A stretch of 64,000 nt of DNA from Pseudomonas fluorescens (GCF_002022275.1 NZ_MSDF01000052.1:287133-351132); one strand, 5' to 3'. Shown: positions 16,087-25,242, counted from the stretch's first letter. The notes: generated by a model not told the origin, from the letters alone. Translations and numbers: made by a program.

Positions 16087-17712
16087 ATGTCTGCTCAAGG
16101 CAAGTTCAAGAAGCAACTTTCACTGATGGACCTGACCTTTATCGGGTTGGGCGCCATCTTCGGTTCGGGCTGGCTGTTTGCAGCCAGCCACGTGTCTGCA
16201 ATCGCAGGCCCCGCAGGCATTATCTCGTGGCTGATCGGCGGTTTCGCCGTGTTGCTGCTGGGCATTGTTTACTGCGAACTCGGCGCCGCGTTACCCCGCG
16301 CCGGTGGCGTGGTGCGTTACCCGGTCTACTCCCACGGCCCGCTGCTGGGTTACCTGATGGGGTTTATCACGCTGATCGCGTTTTCCAGCCTGGTGGCGAT
16401 TGAAGTGGTCGCCTCGCGCCAATACGCAGCCGCCTGGTTTCCCGAGCTGACCAAAGCCGGTTCCAGCGACCCGACCACCCTGGGCTGGCTGGTGCAATTC
16501 GCCCTGCTCTGCCTGTTTTTCATCCTTAACTACCGCAGCGTGAAGACCTTCGCCATCGCCAATAACCTGGTGAGCGTGTTCAAGTTCATCGTGCCGTTGC
16601 TGGTGATTGGTGTGCTGTTTACTTTCTTCAAACCGGCAAACTTTCAAGTGCAAGGCTTCGCCCCGTTCGGCCTGTCGGGCATCGAGATGGCCGTGTCGGC
16701 GGGCGGAGTGATTTTTGCCTATTTGGGGCTCACGCCGATCATCTCGGTGGCCAGTGAAGTGAAGAACCCGCAACGCACGATTCCGATTGCCTTGATCCTC
16801 TCGGTGCTGCTGTCCACGGCTATCTATGTGCTGCTGCAAACCGCATTTCTGGGCGGTGTGCCGACCGAAATGCTCGCCAATGGCTGGGCCGGGATCAGCA
16901 AGGAACTCGCCCTGCCGTATCGCGACATCGCCCTGGCACTGGGCGTGGGCTGGCTGGCGTATCTGGTGGTCGCCGACGCGGTGATCTCCCCAAGCGGCTG
17001 CGGCAACATCTATATGAATGCCACACCCCGGGTGGTGTATGGCTGGGCGCAGACCGGGACGTTTTTCAAGATATTCACGCGCATTGATGAGAAGTCCGGT
17101 ATTCCGCGCCCCGCACTGTGGCTGACCTTTGGCCTGTCGGTGTTCTGGACGCTGCCGTTCCCGTCCTGGGAAGCGTTGATCAACGTGGTGTCTGCAGCGT
17201 TGATCCTGAGTTACGCCGTGGCCCCGGTGACCGTCGCCGCACTGCGCCGCAATGCACCCGACATGGCGCGCCCGTTCCGGGTCAAGGGCATGGCGGTGCT
17301 GGGTCCCCTGTCGTTCATCATCGCCGCGTTGATCGTGTACTGGTCCGGCTGGAGCACTGTTTCCTGGCTGCTCGGCCTGCAAATCCTGATGTTTGTGGTG
17401 TACCTGCTGTGTGCTCGCTGGGTGCCGACGGCGCACCTGAGTATCAAGCAACAAGTGCGCTCCTCGGCGTGGCTGATCGGCTTCTATGCAGTCACTATTC
17501 TGCTCTCCAAACTCGGCAGCTTTGGCGGCATCGGCGTGATCAGCCACCCGTTTGACACCCTGGTCGTCGCAGCCTGCGCATTGGGCATTTATTACTGGGG
17601 CGCCGCCACCGGCGTGCCGGCGCACCTGGTCCGCCTGGAAAGCGAGGACGACGAAAGCGAAGCCGTCAGCGACCTTCGGCACAGCGCCGCGCTGACCCCG
17701 GCTACCCACTGA
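16087..17712 (+). CDS. APC-family amino acid permease (probable hydroxyproline transporter)
   Basis: A 541-residue inner-membrane transporter with about 12 or more hydrophobic segments. It starts with the APC pattern LMDLTFIGLGAIFGSGWLF and has LTPIISVASEVKNPQRTIP in the middle. The start at 16087 has an AAGAAGG ribosome site; upstream codons in the same frame lack one. It heads the hydroxyproline operon and its stop is one codon from the epimerase ribosome site. Import of hydroxyproline is inferred from this context. The family transports amino acids with protons or by exchange. Confidence 0.85.
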   Translation: MSAQGKFKKQLSLMDLTFIGLGAIFGSGWLFAASHVSAIAGPAGIISWLIGGFAVLLLGIVYCELGAALPRAGGVVRYPVYSHGPLLGYLMGFITLIAFSSLVAIEVVASRQYAAAWFPELTKAGSSDPTTLGWLVQFALLCLFFILNYRSVKTFAIANNLVSVFKFIVPLLVIGVLFTFFKPANFQVQGFAPFGLSGIEMAVSAGGVIFAYLGLTPIISVASEVKNPQRTIPIALILSVLLSTAIYVLLQTAFLGGVPTEMLANGWAGISKELALPYRDIALALGVGWLAYLVVADAVISPSGCGNIYMNATPRVVYGWAQTGTFFKIFTRIDEKSGIPRPALWLTFGLSVFWTLPFPSWEALINVVSAALILSYAVAPVTVAALRRNAPDMARPFRVKGMAVLGPLSFIIAALIVYWSGWSTVSWLLGLQILMFVVYLLCARWVPTAHLSIKQQVRSSAWLIGFYAVTILLSKLGSFGGIGVISHPFDTLVVAACALGIYYWGAATGVPAHLVRLESEDDESEAVSDLRHSAALTPATH

Positions 17713-17723
17713 TGGAGCGTTTT

Positions 17724-18650
17724 ATGAAACGACTGCACGTTATCGACTCCCACACCGGCGGCGAACCCACGCGGCTGGTCATGGACGGTTTCCCTCAGCT
17801 CACCGGCAACAGCATCGCCGACAAGCTGGAACAGCTACGCACCCACCACGACCAATGGCGCCGCGCCTGCCTGCTCGAACCGCGCGGCAATGACGTGCTG
17901 GTGGGCGCACTGTATTGCGAACCAGTCACGCCCGGCGCCACCTGCGGGGTGATCTTCTTCAACAACGCCGGTTACCTGGGCATGTGCGGCCACGGCACCA
18001 TTGGGCTGGTCGCCTCCTTGCACCATCTGGGGCGCATCGCGCCCGGCGTGCACACCGTCGACACGCCGGTCGGCCCGGTCGCCGCCACCTTGCACGAAGA
18101 CGGCGCCGTGACGCTGCGCAATGTGCCCGCTTACCGTCATCGCCAACACGTGCCGGTGGACGTGCCGGGCCATGGCGTGGTCTACGGCGATATCGCTTGG
18201 GGCGGCAACTGGTTTTTCCTGGTCTCGGACCACGGTCAGGCGCTGCAGATGGAGAACGTCGACGCTCTCACCGATTACACCTGGGCGATGCTCAAGGCCC
18301 TGGAAAACCAGGGCATTCACGGTGCAGACGGGGCGCTGATCGACCATATCGAACTGTTCGCCGACGACGCCGGCGCCGACAGCCGCAACTTCGTCATGTG
18401 CCCCGGCAAAGCCTACGACCGCTCGCCTTGCGGCACCGGCACCAGCGCCAAACTCGCGTGCCTGGCCGCCGACGGCACACTGAAGCCTGGCGAGCTGTGG
18501 GTGCAGGCCAGCATCACCGGCAGCCGGTTCGAAGGCCGCTTTGAATGGGACGGCGAGCGCGTCACCCCCTTCATTACAGGCCGCGCCTACATGACCGCCG
18601 ACAGCACGCTGCTGATCGACGAGCAGGACCCTTTCGCCTGGGGCATCTGA
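17724..18650 (+). CDS. lhpA: 4-hydroxyproline 2-epimerase (proline racemase family)
   Basis: A 308-residue cofactor-independent epimerase that converts trans-4-hydroxy-L-proline to cis-4-hydroxy-D-proline. The two catalytic cysteines sit at the expected positions: Cys88 in GMCGHGT and Cys236 in SPCGTGTSAK. The opening RLHVIDSHTGGEPTR is typical. ATG at 17724 follows a GGAG site; an ATG 12 bases earlier lacks one. The next genes supply the following steps of hydroxyproline breakdown. Trans-3-hydroxyproline dehydratases lack the first cysteine, so that alternative is excluded. Confidence 0.93.
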   Translation: MKRLHVIDSHTGGEPTRLVMDGFPQLTGNSIADKLEQLRTHHDQWRRACLLEPRGNDVLVGALYCEPVTPGATCGVIFFNNAGYLGMCGHGTIGLVASLHHLGRIAPGVHTVDTPVGPVAATLHEDGAVTLRNVPAYRHRQHVPVDVPGHGVVYGDIAWGGNWFFLVSDHGQALQMENVDALTDYTWAMLKALENQGIHGADGALIDHIELFADDAGADSRNFVMCPGKAYDRSPCGTGTSAKLACLAADGTLKPGELWVQASITGSRFEGRFEWDGERVTPFITGRAYMTADSTLLIDEQDPFAWGI

Positions 18651-18684
18651 GCCTCGCCTTATTTCACGCAATGGAGTTAAAACA

Positions 18685-19632
18685 ATGAGCGACAACATCT
18701 TCACCGGTTGCATCCCGGCACTGATGACCCCATGCACCCCGGCGCGCAAGCCGGACTTTGACGCCCTGGTCGCCAAGGGCCGCGAATTGATCGATATCGG
18801 CATGAGCGCCGTGGTGTATTGCGGCTCCATGGGTGACTGGCCGCTGCTGACCGAAGCCGAACGCCAGGAAGGCGTGGCCCGCCTAGTCGCCGCGGGCGTA
18901 CCGACCATCGTTGGCACCGGCGCGGTCAACAGCCGTGAGGCCGTGGCCCATGCGGCGCATGCCGCCAAGGTCGGCGCCCAGGGTTTGATGGTGATTCCGC
19001 GCGTGTTGTCCCGTGGCGCCTCGGCCACCGCGCAAAGGGCGCATTTTTCGGCGATCCTCAAGGCGGCGCCAAACTTGCCGGCGGTGATCTACAACAGCCC
19101 GTACTACGGCTTCGCCACGCGCGCCGACCTGTTCTTCGAACTGCGCCGCGAACACCCGAACCTTATCGGCTTCAAGGAGTTCGGTGGCGCGGCCGACCTG
19201 CGTTACGCGGCGGAAAACATCACCTCCCAGGACGATAACGTGACCCTCATGGTCGGCGTCGATACCCAAGTGGTGCACGGTTTCGTCAACTGCAACGCCA
19301 CCGGCGCCATCACGGGGATCGGCAACGCCTTGCCGCGCGAAGTGCTGCAATTGGTGGCCCTGAGCAAAAAAGCCGCCAAGGGTGATGCCAAGGCCCGGCG
19401 CCTGGCGCGCGAGCTGGAAGCCGCGCTGGCGGTGCTGTCGTCCTTCGACGAAGGCTGCGACCTGGTGCTGTATTACAAATACTTGATGGTGCTCAACGGC
19501 GACGAAGGCTACAGCTTGCACTTCAACGACACCGACGTGCTCAGCGATGCGCAGCGCCGCTACGCGCAAAACCAGTACGCGTTGTTCCGCCAGTGGTACA
19601 CCAACTGGTCGGCAGAACAGAACGTCGCCTGA
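18685..19632 (+). CDS. 1-pyrroline-4-hydroxy-2-carboxylate deaminase (DapA family)
   Basis: A 315-residue (beta/alpha)8 Schiff-base enzyme. The lysine is Lys164 in LIGFKEFGGAADLRYA and the paired tyrosine lies in AVIYNSPYYGFATR. Placement between the epimerase and the semialdehyde dehydrogenase identifies the substrate as 1-pyrroline-4-hydroxy-2-carboxylate, converted to alpha-ketoglutarate semialdehyde and ammonia. A GGAG site precedes the ATG. Without the context it could be read as a dihydrodipicolinate synthase, but CGSMGDWPLL differs from true DapA. Confidence 0.9.
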   Translation: MSDNIFTGCIPALMTPCTPARKPDFDALVAKGRELIDIGMSAVVYCGSMGDWPLLTEAERQEGVARLVAAGVPTIVGTGAVNSREAVAHAAHAAKVGAQGLMVIPRVLSRGASATAQRAHFSAILKAAPNLPAVIYNSPYYGFATRADLFFELRREHPNLIGFKEFGGAADLRYAAENITSQDDNVTLMVGVDTQVVHGFVNCNATGAITGIGNALPREVLQLVALSKKAAKGDAKARRLARELEAALAVLSSFDEGCDLVLYYKYLMVLNGDEGYSLHFNDTDVLSDAQRRYAQNQYALFRQWYTNWSAEQNVA

Positions 19633-19688
19633 TACCTGCGCCGCTGTGGCGCTCACAGCGGCCAACCCTCTTTTTAAGGACGTTACCC

Positions 19689-21260
19689 ATGACCCTGACG
19701 GGAAAAATGCTGATCGGTCAGCAGGCCGTTGCCGGCAATCGCGAGGCGATCCGGGCCATCAATCCCGCCACCAATGCGGCCTTGGAGCCCGCCTACCACG
19801 GAGGGAACGGCGATCACGTTGAACAGGCCTGCGCCTTGGCGTGGGAGGCGTTTGACGTGTATCGCGAAACCTCACTGGCGGATCGCGCGCGTTTTCTTGA
19901 AGCCATTGCCGACAACATTGAAGCGCTCGGCGATGAATTGATCGAGCGCGCCGTGGCCGAAACCGGCCTGCCGCGCCCACGCATTCAAGGCGAACGCGGC
20001 CGCACCTGCGGGCAGTTGCGCACCTTCGCCCGTACCGTGCGTGCCGGGGAATGGCTGGATGTGCGCGTGGACGCCGCACAACCCGAGCGTCAGCCGCTGC
20101 CGCGCCCGGACCTGCGTCAACGGCACATCGCGCTGGGCCCGGTTGCGGTGTTTGGGGCGAGCAATTTCCCCTTGGCATTTTCAGTGGCGGGCGGTGATAC
20201 CGCATCGGCGCTGGCGGCGGGCTGCCCGGTGATCGTCAAGGCGCATGGCGCTCACCCGGGCACCAGTGAACTGGTGGGCCGCGCGGTGGCTCAGGCGGTC
20301 AAGGAATGTGGTCTGCCGCAAGGTGTGTTTTCGTTGTTGTATGGGTCAGGTCGCGAAGTCGGCATCGCGCTGGTCACTGACCCGCGCATCAAGGCCGTCG
20401 GTTTTACCGGCTCGCGCAGTGGCGGTATCGCGCTGACTCAAGCGGCGCAGGCACGGCCGGAGCCGATTCCGGTATATGCAGAAATGAGTTCGATCAACCC
20501 GGTGTATCTGTTTCCCGCCGCCCTTGAAGCCCGCGCTGAAGCATTGGCTCAGGGGTTCGTGACGTCGCTGACCCAGGGCGCCGGGCAGTTTTGCACCAAC
20601 CCCGGGTTGGTGATTGCCGTCGCCGGCGCTGCGCTGGAGCGCTTTATCGACACGGCGGCCACGTTGCTCTCGGGCTGCGCGGCCCAGACCATGCTCACGC
20701 CCGGTATTTTCAGCGCTTACACATCAGGCGTGGGGGCTTTGGGTGAGCACGCCCACGTCGCCGCAACAGGCTTGGCGGCCGAAAGCCCCAACAGCGGCCA
20801 GGCGCACCTGTTCGTGACGCAGGCCAGCGCGTTTTTGAGCAACGACGCCCTGCAAGCCGAAGTGTTCGGCGCGGCTTCGCTGGTCGTGGTGTGCAGCAAT
20901 GACGCGCAAGTCCGCCAGGTCACCGAACACCTGGAGGGCCAACTCACCGCCACCCTGCACCTGGATGAAGCGGACCTGGCCCGCGCCAGAGCTTTGCTGC
21001 CGGTGCTTGAACGCAAGGCCGGGCGCCTGCTGGTCAACGGCTGGCCAACCGGTGTGGAAGTCTGCGACGCGATGGTTCATGGCGGCCCCTTCCCCGCCAC
21101 TTCGGACTCACGCAGCACCTCGGTCGGTACCGCGGCAATCCAGCGTTTCCTGCGCCCGGTGTGCTATCAGGACTTCCCGGACGCATTGCTCCCCGGTGCA
21201 CTGCAACACGGCAACCCGCTGCTGTTGCGGCGTTTGCTCGACGGCCAGAGGGAGGCATAA
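19689..21260 (+). CDS. Alpha-ketoglutarate semialdehyde dehydrogenase
   Basis: A 523-residue aldehyde dehydrogenase. Catalytic Cys302 lies in GAGQFCTNPG and the general base in PVYAEMSSINP. The NAD(P)-binding FTGSRSGG and VAVFGASNFPLAFSVAGGD mark the alpha-ketoglutarate semialdehyde branch. The start at 19689 follows an AAGGA site. It oxidises the product of the upstream deaminase to 2-oxoglutarate, linking hydroxyproline to the TCA cycle. It is the fourth gene of the operon, 57 bases after the deaminase. Confidence 0.92.
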   Translation: MTLTGKMLIGQQAVAGNREAIRAINPATNAALEPAYHGGNGDHVEQACALAWEAFDVYRETSLADRARFLEAIADNIEALGDELIERAVAETGLPRPRIQGERGRTCGQLRTFARTVRAGEWLDVRVDAAQPERQPLPRPDLRQRHIALGPVAVFGASNFPLAFSVAGGDTASALAAGCPVIVKAHGAHPGTSELVGRAVAQAVKECGLPQGVFSLLYGSGREVGIALVTDPRIKAVGFTGSRSGGIALTQAAQARPEPIPVYAEMSSINPVYLFPAALEARAEALAQGFVTSLTQGAGQFCTNPGLVIAVAGAALERFIDTAATLLSGCAAQTMLTPGIFSAYTSGVGALGEHAHVAATGLAAESPNSGQAHLFVTQASAFLSNDALQAEVFGAASLVVVCSNDAQVRQVTEHLEGQLTATLHLDEADLARARALLPVLERKAGRLLVNGWPTGVEVCDAMVHGGPFPATSDSRSTSVGTAAIQRFLRPVCYQDFPDALLPGALQHGNPLLLRRLLDGQREA

Positions 21261-21263
21261 ACA

Positions 21264-22523
21264 ATGCCCGACTCCAACGCAGCGGATATCGCCGTTGTCG
21301 GCGCTGGCATCATCGGCGTCGCCTGTGCCCTCCAGTTGGCGCGCCAAGGCAAGCGCGTAGTCGTTATCGACCCGCAGGCACCTGGCATGGGCGCGTCCTA
21401 CGGCAACGCCGGGCACCTGGCCACCGAGCAAGTGTTTCCGATCGCCGACGTGTCCATTCTCAAACGTTTACCCGCCATGCTGATGGACCCCATGGGCCCG
21501 CTGCGGCTGGACTGGAAATACCTGCCCCGCGCCCTGCCCTGGTTTGTTCGGCTGTTGCTGAACCTGCGCCCGGCGCGCTATCGGCGCACGGTGGCGGGCA
21601 TTCGCGCACTGAATGAAGCCAGCCTTGGCGCATGGCAACGCTTGCTGCACGCGATTGAACGGCCACATTTGTTACGCGAAGACGGTTCGCTGCTGGTGTT
21701 TGAGCGCGCCGAGTCCCGTGAAGCCATCGACGCGCTGCGCCAACGCATGCAACAGCAAAACGTGCCGGTGGATTTTTGGTCAGGCGAGGCCGTGCGCGAG
21801 GTAGCGCCGCAACTGAGCGACGCCATTCAAGGCGGGCTGTTCTTCCCGGCTACCGGGCACTTTCTCGACCCGTATCAGGTGGTGTGCGAGCTGGTCGAGG
21901 CCGCCAAGGGTCATGGCGTGAAGTTCCTCACACAACGCGTATTGGATGGGCGTGTCGAAGAAAACGGTGTCTCGCTGATGACCGATCAGGGCGTCTTGGC
22001 GGCGCACCAAGTGCTGGTCACCTGCGGCGCGCACTCGGCCAAACTCACCGCCGCACTGACCGGTAAAAAAGTCCCGCTCGACACCGAGCGCGGCTATCAC
22101 CTGATGCTGCCCCACGAACACAATCGCCTGCCGTTTGCCATCACCTCACTGGAGCGCAAATTCATCATGACGCCCATGACCGGCGGCCTGCGCCTGGCTG
22201 GCACCGTCGAATTTGCCGGGCTGCAGCGCCCGGCGAACATGGCCCGCGCCTGGCAGTTGCACCGGCTGAGCCAAGGCTTGTTTCGTCAGGACTTGAACGC
22301 AGAAGGCGCCACGCCCTGGATGGGATTCAGGCCATCCTTACCGGACTCGTTGCCGATCATTGATCGGGTGTGCGACGGCAAGGTTTTGCTTGCCTTCGGG
22401 CATCAGCATTTGGGGCTGACGCACGCGGCAGTGACGGCGCAAATGGTTGGCCACCTGGCATCGATGCAACCGCCGGATCCGGATTTACCGGCATTGGCGC
22501 CGTACCGCCTGAGTCGCTTCTGA
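21264..22523 (+). CDS. D-hydroxyproline dehydrogenase (DadA-like FAD oxidoreductase)
   Basis: A 419-residue DAO-family flavoprotein. The FAD motif IAVVGAGIIGVACALQLARQ is at the N-terminus, and the C-terminal GFRPSLPDSLPIID and FGHQHLGLTHA are typical of D-amino acid dehydrogenases. In context it oxidises cis-4-hydroxy-D-proline to 1-pyrroline-4-hydroxy-2-carboxylate and passes electrons to the respiratory chain. It is a single-subunit form. It begins three bases after the previous stop and closes the operon. Confidence 0.9.
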   Translation: MPDSNAADIAVVGAGIIGVACALQLARQGKRVVVIDPQAPGMGASYGNAGHLATEQVFPIADVSILKRLPAMLMDPMGPLRLDWKYLPRALPWFVRLLLNLRPARYRRTVAGIRALNEASLGAWQRLLHAIERPHLLREDGSLLVFERAESREAIDALRQRMQQQNVPVDFWSGEAVREVAPQLSDAIQGGLFFPATGHFLDPYQVVCELVEAAKGHGVKFLTQRVLDGRVEENGVSLMTDQGVLAAHQVLVTCGAHSAKLTAALTGKKVPLDTERGYHLMLPHEHNRLPFAITSLERKFIMTPMTGGLRLAGTVEFAGLQRPANMARAWQLHRLSQGLFRQDLNAEGATPWMGFRPSLPDSLPIIDRVCDGKVLLAFGHQHLGLTHAAVTAQMVGHLASMQPPDPDLPALAPYRLSRF

Positions 22524-22553
22524 TCCACTGTCTCCTCGCACAACGCGGCGTCA

Positions 22554-22576
22554 CAGCCCGACCTTCCTGTCGGGTT
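22554..22576 (+). terminator. Stem-loop after the hydroxyproline operon
   Basis: CAGCCCGAC pairs with GTCGGGTTG (one G-T wobble) around a 6-base loop, 31 bases past the last stop of the operon. No T run follows, so intrinsic termination is uncertain. Confidence 0.4.
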
Positions 22577-22616
22577 GCTGACAAAAAGCGAAATACCTGA
22601 GGGCACTCATATCTTT

Positions 22617-22653
22617 GTAACAAACATGATATAACGTAACAACATGTTGCTAC
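22617..22653 (+). promoter_or_regulatory. Repeat/palindrome upstream of the bd oxidase genes
   Basis: GTAACAAACATG (22617-22628) and GTAACAACATG (22636-22646) are direct repeats 19 bases apart. The second copy opens into the near-palindrome GTAACAACATGTTGCTAC (22636-22653), with a perfect CAACATGTTG core. A TATAAC (22630-22635) lies between them. This looks like a regulator-binding region for the following operon; no clear ANR box (TTGAT-N4-ATCAA) is present. Confidence 0.45.
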
Positions 22654-22712
22654 GGATGTAGTACCTGGACAGTGACGTCGCCTCCCCATGACCACTGAAC
22701 AGGAACCCTTGC

Positions 22713-24125
22713 ATGCTCGACCTTCACGCGTTGGATCTGGCTCGTCTTCAGTTTGCGTTCACCGTGTCCTTTCACATCCTCTTCCCCGCTATCACCATCG
22801 GCCTCGCCAGCTTTCTGCTGGTACTTGAAGCACTCTGGCTTAAAACCGACAACAACGTGTACCGCGACCTCTACCATTTCTGGTCGAAGGTCTTTGCCGT
22901 GAATTTCGGTATGGGCGTGGTTTCAGGCCTGGTCATGGCGTACGAATTCGGCACCAACTGGAGCGGCTTCTCGGCGTTTGCCGGCAGCGTCACCGGCCCG
23001 CTGCTGACCTATGAAGTGCTCACTGCGTTTTTCCTCGAGGCGGGCTTTCTGGGCGTCATGTTGTTTGGCTGGCACCGCGTGGGGCGCAGGTTGCACCTGT
23101 TTGCCACGGCGATGGTGGCTTGCGGCACCTTGATGTCGACGTTCTGGATTCTGGCATCCAACAGCTGGATGCAAACGCCTCAAGGTTTTGAAGTGGTTGA
23201 TGGGCGTGTCGTGCCGCTGGATTGGCTGGCCATCATCTTCAACCCGTCTTTTCCCTTCCGCCTGGCGCATATGGCCATTGCTGCGTTTGTGGCCACCTCG
23301 TTCTTTGTCGGCGCCTCAGGGGCCTGGCACCTCTTGCGGGGCAACGACACGCCGGCTGTGCGCAAAATGTTTTCAATGGCGCTGTGGATGGCGCTGATCG
23401 TCGCACCGGTCCAGGCCTTCGTGGGCGACGCGCACGGCCTCAACACCCTCAAATATCAGCCGGCCAAGATCGCCGCCATCGAAGGCCACTGGGAAAACCT
23501 CGACGACAAACCGTCACCTCTGGTGCTGGTCGGGCTGCCTGATATGGACGCCGAGAAAACCCGGTATGCCGTGGAGATCCCCTACTTGGGCAGCCTGATC
23601 CTGACCCACAGCCTGACCCAACAGATTCCGGCACTGAAGAGTTTTCCCAAAGAAGACCGCCCCAATTCCACCATCATTTTCTGGAGCTTTCGCGTGATGG
23701 CGGGCCTGGGCATCCTGATGATTCTGGTAGGCCTGGCCGGCCTTGTGTTGCGCCGTAACGGCCGGGTCTACACCACGCGCTGGTTCCAGCGCCTGGTGCT
23801 GTGCATGGGGCCTTCGGGCCTGGTCGCGATGCTGGCGGGCTGGATCACCACCGAGGTGGGGCGCCAACCGTGGGTGGTGTATGGGCAAATGCGCACCGCC
23901 GACGCCGTCGCCCATCACTCCGTGATGCAAATGAGCATCTCCCTGGGGCTGTTTGTCGTCATCTACTTCACGGTATTTGGGGTAGGCATCCGCTACATGA
24001 TGGCCCTGGTGCGCAAAGGCCCTCAAGCCGAGCTCGACCAGCCGGCCAGCGGAGGCCCCGGCCAGCAACAGACACCGAGCCGCCCACTGTCCGCCACCTT
24101 TAACTCTGCACCGGAGCAACCGTAA
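22713..24125 (+). CDS. cioA: Cytochrome bd-type (cyanide-insensitive) quinol oxidase subunit I
   Basis: A 470-residue membrane subunit carrying hemes b558, b595 and d. It starts MLDLHALDLARLQFAFTVSF with His in FHILFP, and has the second heme ligand region RLAHMAIAAF and the GRQPW motif (EVGRQPWVVYG). The quinol loop is short compared with E. coli CydA (522 residues), which is the CIO type. An AGGAACCC site precedes the ATG. Subunit II starts directly after its stop. It reduces O2 with ubiquinol and supports growth at low oxygen or under cyanide. Confidence 0.93.
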   Translation: MLDLHALDLARLQFAFTVSFHILFPAITIGLASFLLVLEALWLKTDNNVYRDLYHFWSKVFAVNFGMGVVSGLVMAYEFGTNWSGFSAFAGSVTGPLLTYEVLTAFFLEAGFLGVMLFGWHRVGRRLHLFATAMVACGTLMSTFWILASNSWMQTPQGFEVVDGRVVPLDWLAIIFNPSFPFRLAHMAIAAFVATSFFVGASGAWHLLRGNDTPAVRKMFSMALWMALIVAPVQAFVGDAHGLNTLKYQPAKIAAIEGHWENLDDKPSPLVLVGLPDMDAEKTRYAVEIPYLGSLILTHSLTQQIPALKSFPKEDRPNSTIIFWSFRVMAGLGILMILVGLAGLVLRRNGRVYTTRWFQRLVLCMGPSGLVAMLAGWITTEVGRQPWVVYGQMRTADAVAHHSVMQMSISLGLFVVIYFTVFGVGIRYMMALVRKGPQAELDQPASGGPGQQQTPSRPLSATFNSAPEQP

Positions 24126-25142
24126 ATGGAGCTGCAAGGCATTGATCTGTCAGTCGTGTGGGCGGTGATCATCGCGTTCGGTGTGATGATGTACGTGGTC
24201 ATGGACGGCTTTGTACTGGGAATGGGCATCCTCTCGCCGCTGGTGCGCAGCGAACAGGAGCGCGACGTCATGATGCGCACGGTCGCACCGGTGTGGGACG
24301 GCAATGAAACCTGGCTGGTCCTCTGCGGCGCCGCGTTGTACGGCGCGTTCCCCCTGGCGTATTCGATCATCTTGCAGGCCTTGTACCTGCCTCTGATCCT
24401 GATGCTGTGCGGGCTGATCTTCCGGGGGGTGGCCTTTGAGTTCCGCTTTATCGCCAGCCCGCAAAAACGCCACCTGTGGGGCGCCGCCTTTGTTGCGGGC
24501 TCCTTGCTGGCCACCTTCTGCCAAGGCCTGGTCATCGGCACCTACGTCGCTGGCATTCACGTGTGCAATGGCGAGTTTGCCGGCGGGCCGCTGGATTGGC
24601 TGGCGCCTTTCCCGATCTTTTGCGGCTTCGGGCTGATCGTCGCTTACGCCCTGCTCGGCAGCACCTGGCTGGTGATCAAAAGTGAGGGCGCACTGGAAGG
24701 TCTCGCCCGCCAATTCTGCCCACCCCTGGCGGCGCTGCTGGTGGCCATAGTGGTGGTGATCTGCATCGCCACACCGATGCTGCACCCGGAAATCGCCAAC
24801 CGCTGGTTTGATCATTCTCACCAGGTGATCTTCGCGTTGCTGGTACTGGTGGCGCTGGGCGCACTGACCGGTCTGATGCGCGGGCTACGCCGGCGGCACA
24901 CTTATGCGCCGTTTTTTTGCACGTTATTGTTGATGCTGGTCGGGTTTGTGAGCCTGGCCTCGACCCTCTGGCCGGCCATCGTGCCACCGCACGTGACCCT
25001 GTGGGACGCCGCTTCGCCGCCGCAAAGCCAGCGTTTCATTCTGGTGGGGACACTGTTCATCCTGCCGCTGATCCTGCTGTACACCGGCTGGGGGTATTAC
25101 GTCTTCCGGGGCAAGGTCAGTCATGAGGGTTATGAACAGTAA
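24126..25142 (+). CDS. cioB: Cytochrome bd-type quinol oxidase subunit II
   Basis: A 338-residue membrane subunit with about eight helices. It has the family opening VVWAVIIAFGVMMYVVMDGF, the conserved WDGNETWLV and the GLIFRGVAFEFR region. It follows the subunit I stop without any spacer (TAAATG), so the two are co-translated. It stabilises the heme core of subunit I. No CydX-like small ORF is evident right after it. Transcription runs into the repeat element at 25157-25242. Confidence 0.93.
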   Translation: MELQGIDLSVVWAVIIAFGVMMYVVMDGFVLGMGILSPLVRSEQERDVMMRTVAPVWDGNETWLVLCGAALYGAFPLAYSIILQALYLPLILMLCGLIFRGVAFEFRFIASPQKRHLWGAAFVAGSLLATFCQGLVIGTYVAGIHVCNGEFAGGPLDWLAPFPIFCGFGLIVAYALLGSTWLVIKSEGALEGLARQFCPPLAALLVAIVVVICIATPMLHPEIANRWFDHSHQVIFALLVLVALGALTGLMRGLRRRHTYAPFFCTLLLMLVGFVSLASTLWPAIVPPHVTLWDAASPPQSQRFILVGTLFILPLILLYTGWGYYVFRGKVSHEGYEQ

Positions 25143-25156
25143 CGCTGTGCCGAGCT

Positions 25157-25242
25157 GGCTTGTTGTGGCGAGCTCGCCACAGAAAGCCCGCTCGCCACAG
25201 AAAGCCCGCTCGGCACAACAAGCCCGCTCGCCACAAGGGTGC
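25157..25242. repeat. REP-like element with 18-bp tandem repeats and nested palindromes
   Basis: Three and a half tandem copies of an 18-base unit (GCTCGCCACAGAAAGCCC) lie at 25172, 25190, 25208 (two variant bases and more) and 25226 (partial). GTGGCGAGCTCGCCAC (25165-25180) is a perfect 16-base palindrome. GGCTTGTTGTGGCGAGC (25157-25173) is the inverse of 25208-25224 with one mismatch. It lies between the convergent cioB and AraC genes and may end transcription from both. The vocabulary matches short intergenic repeats common in P. fluorescens. Confidence 0.75.

Noticed and set aside
16291..17709. 472-codon open frame antisense to the permease
   Set aside because: It is His/Gln/Gly-rich low-complexity sequence mirroring a high-GC membrane protein gene and has no recognisable domain or ribosome site.
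17724..18650. Trans-3-hydroxyproline dehydratase or proline racemase instead of epimerase
   Set aside because: Both catalytic cysteines are present and the operon supplies all steps for 4-hydroxyproline.
17835..19061. 408-codon frame antisense to the epimerase and deaminase
   Set aside because: It crosses two well-supported genes and shows no motif.
22524..22712. ANR/FNR box before the bd oxidase
   Set aside because: No TTGAT-N4-ATCAA or close variant is present in the gap.
25172..25240. CRISPR array
   Set aside because: The 18-base units are contiguous without spacers and contain REP-like sequence.
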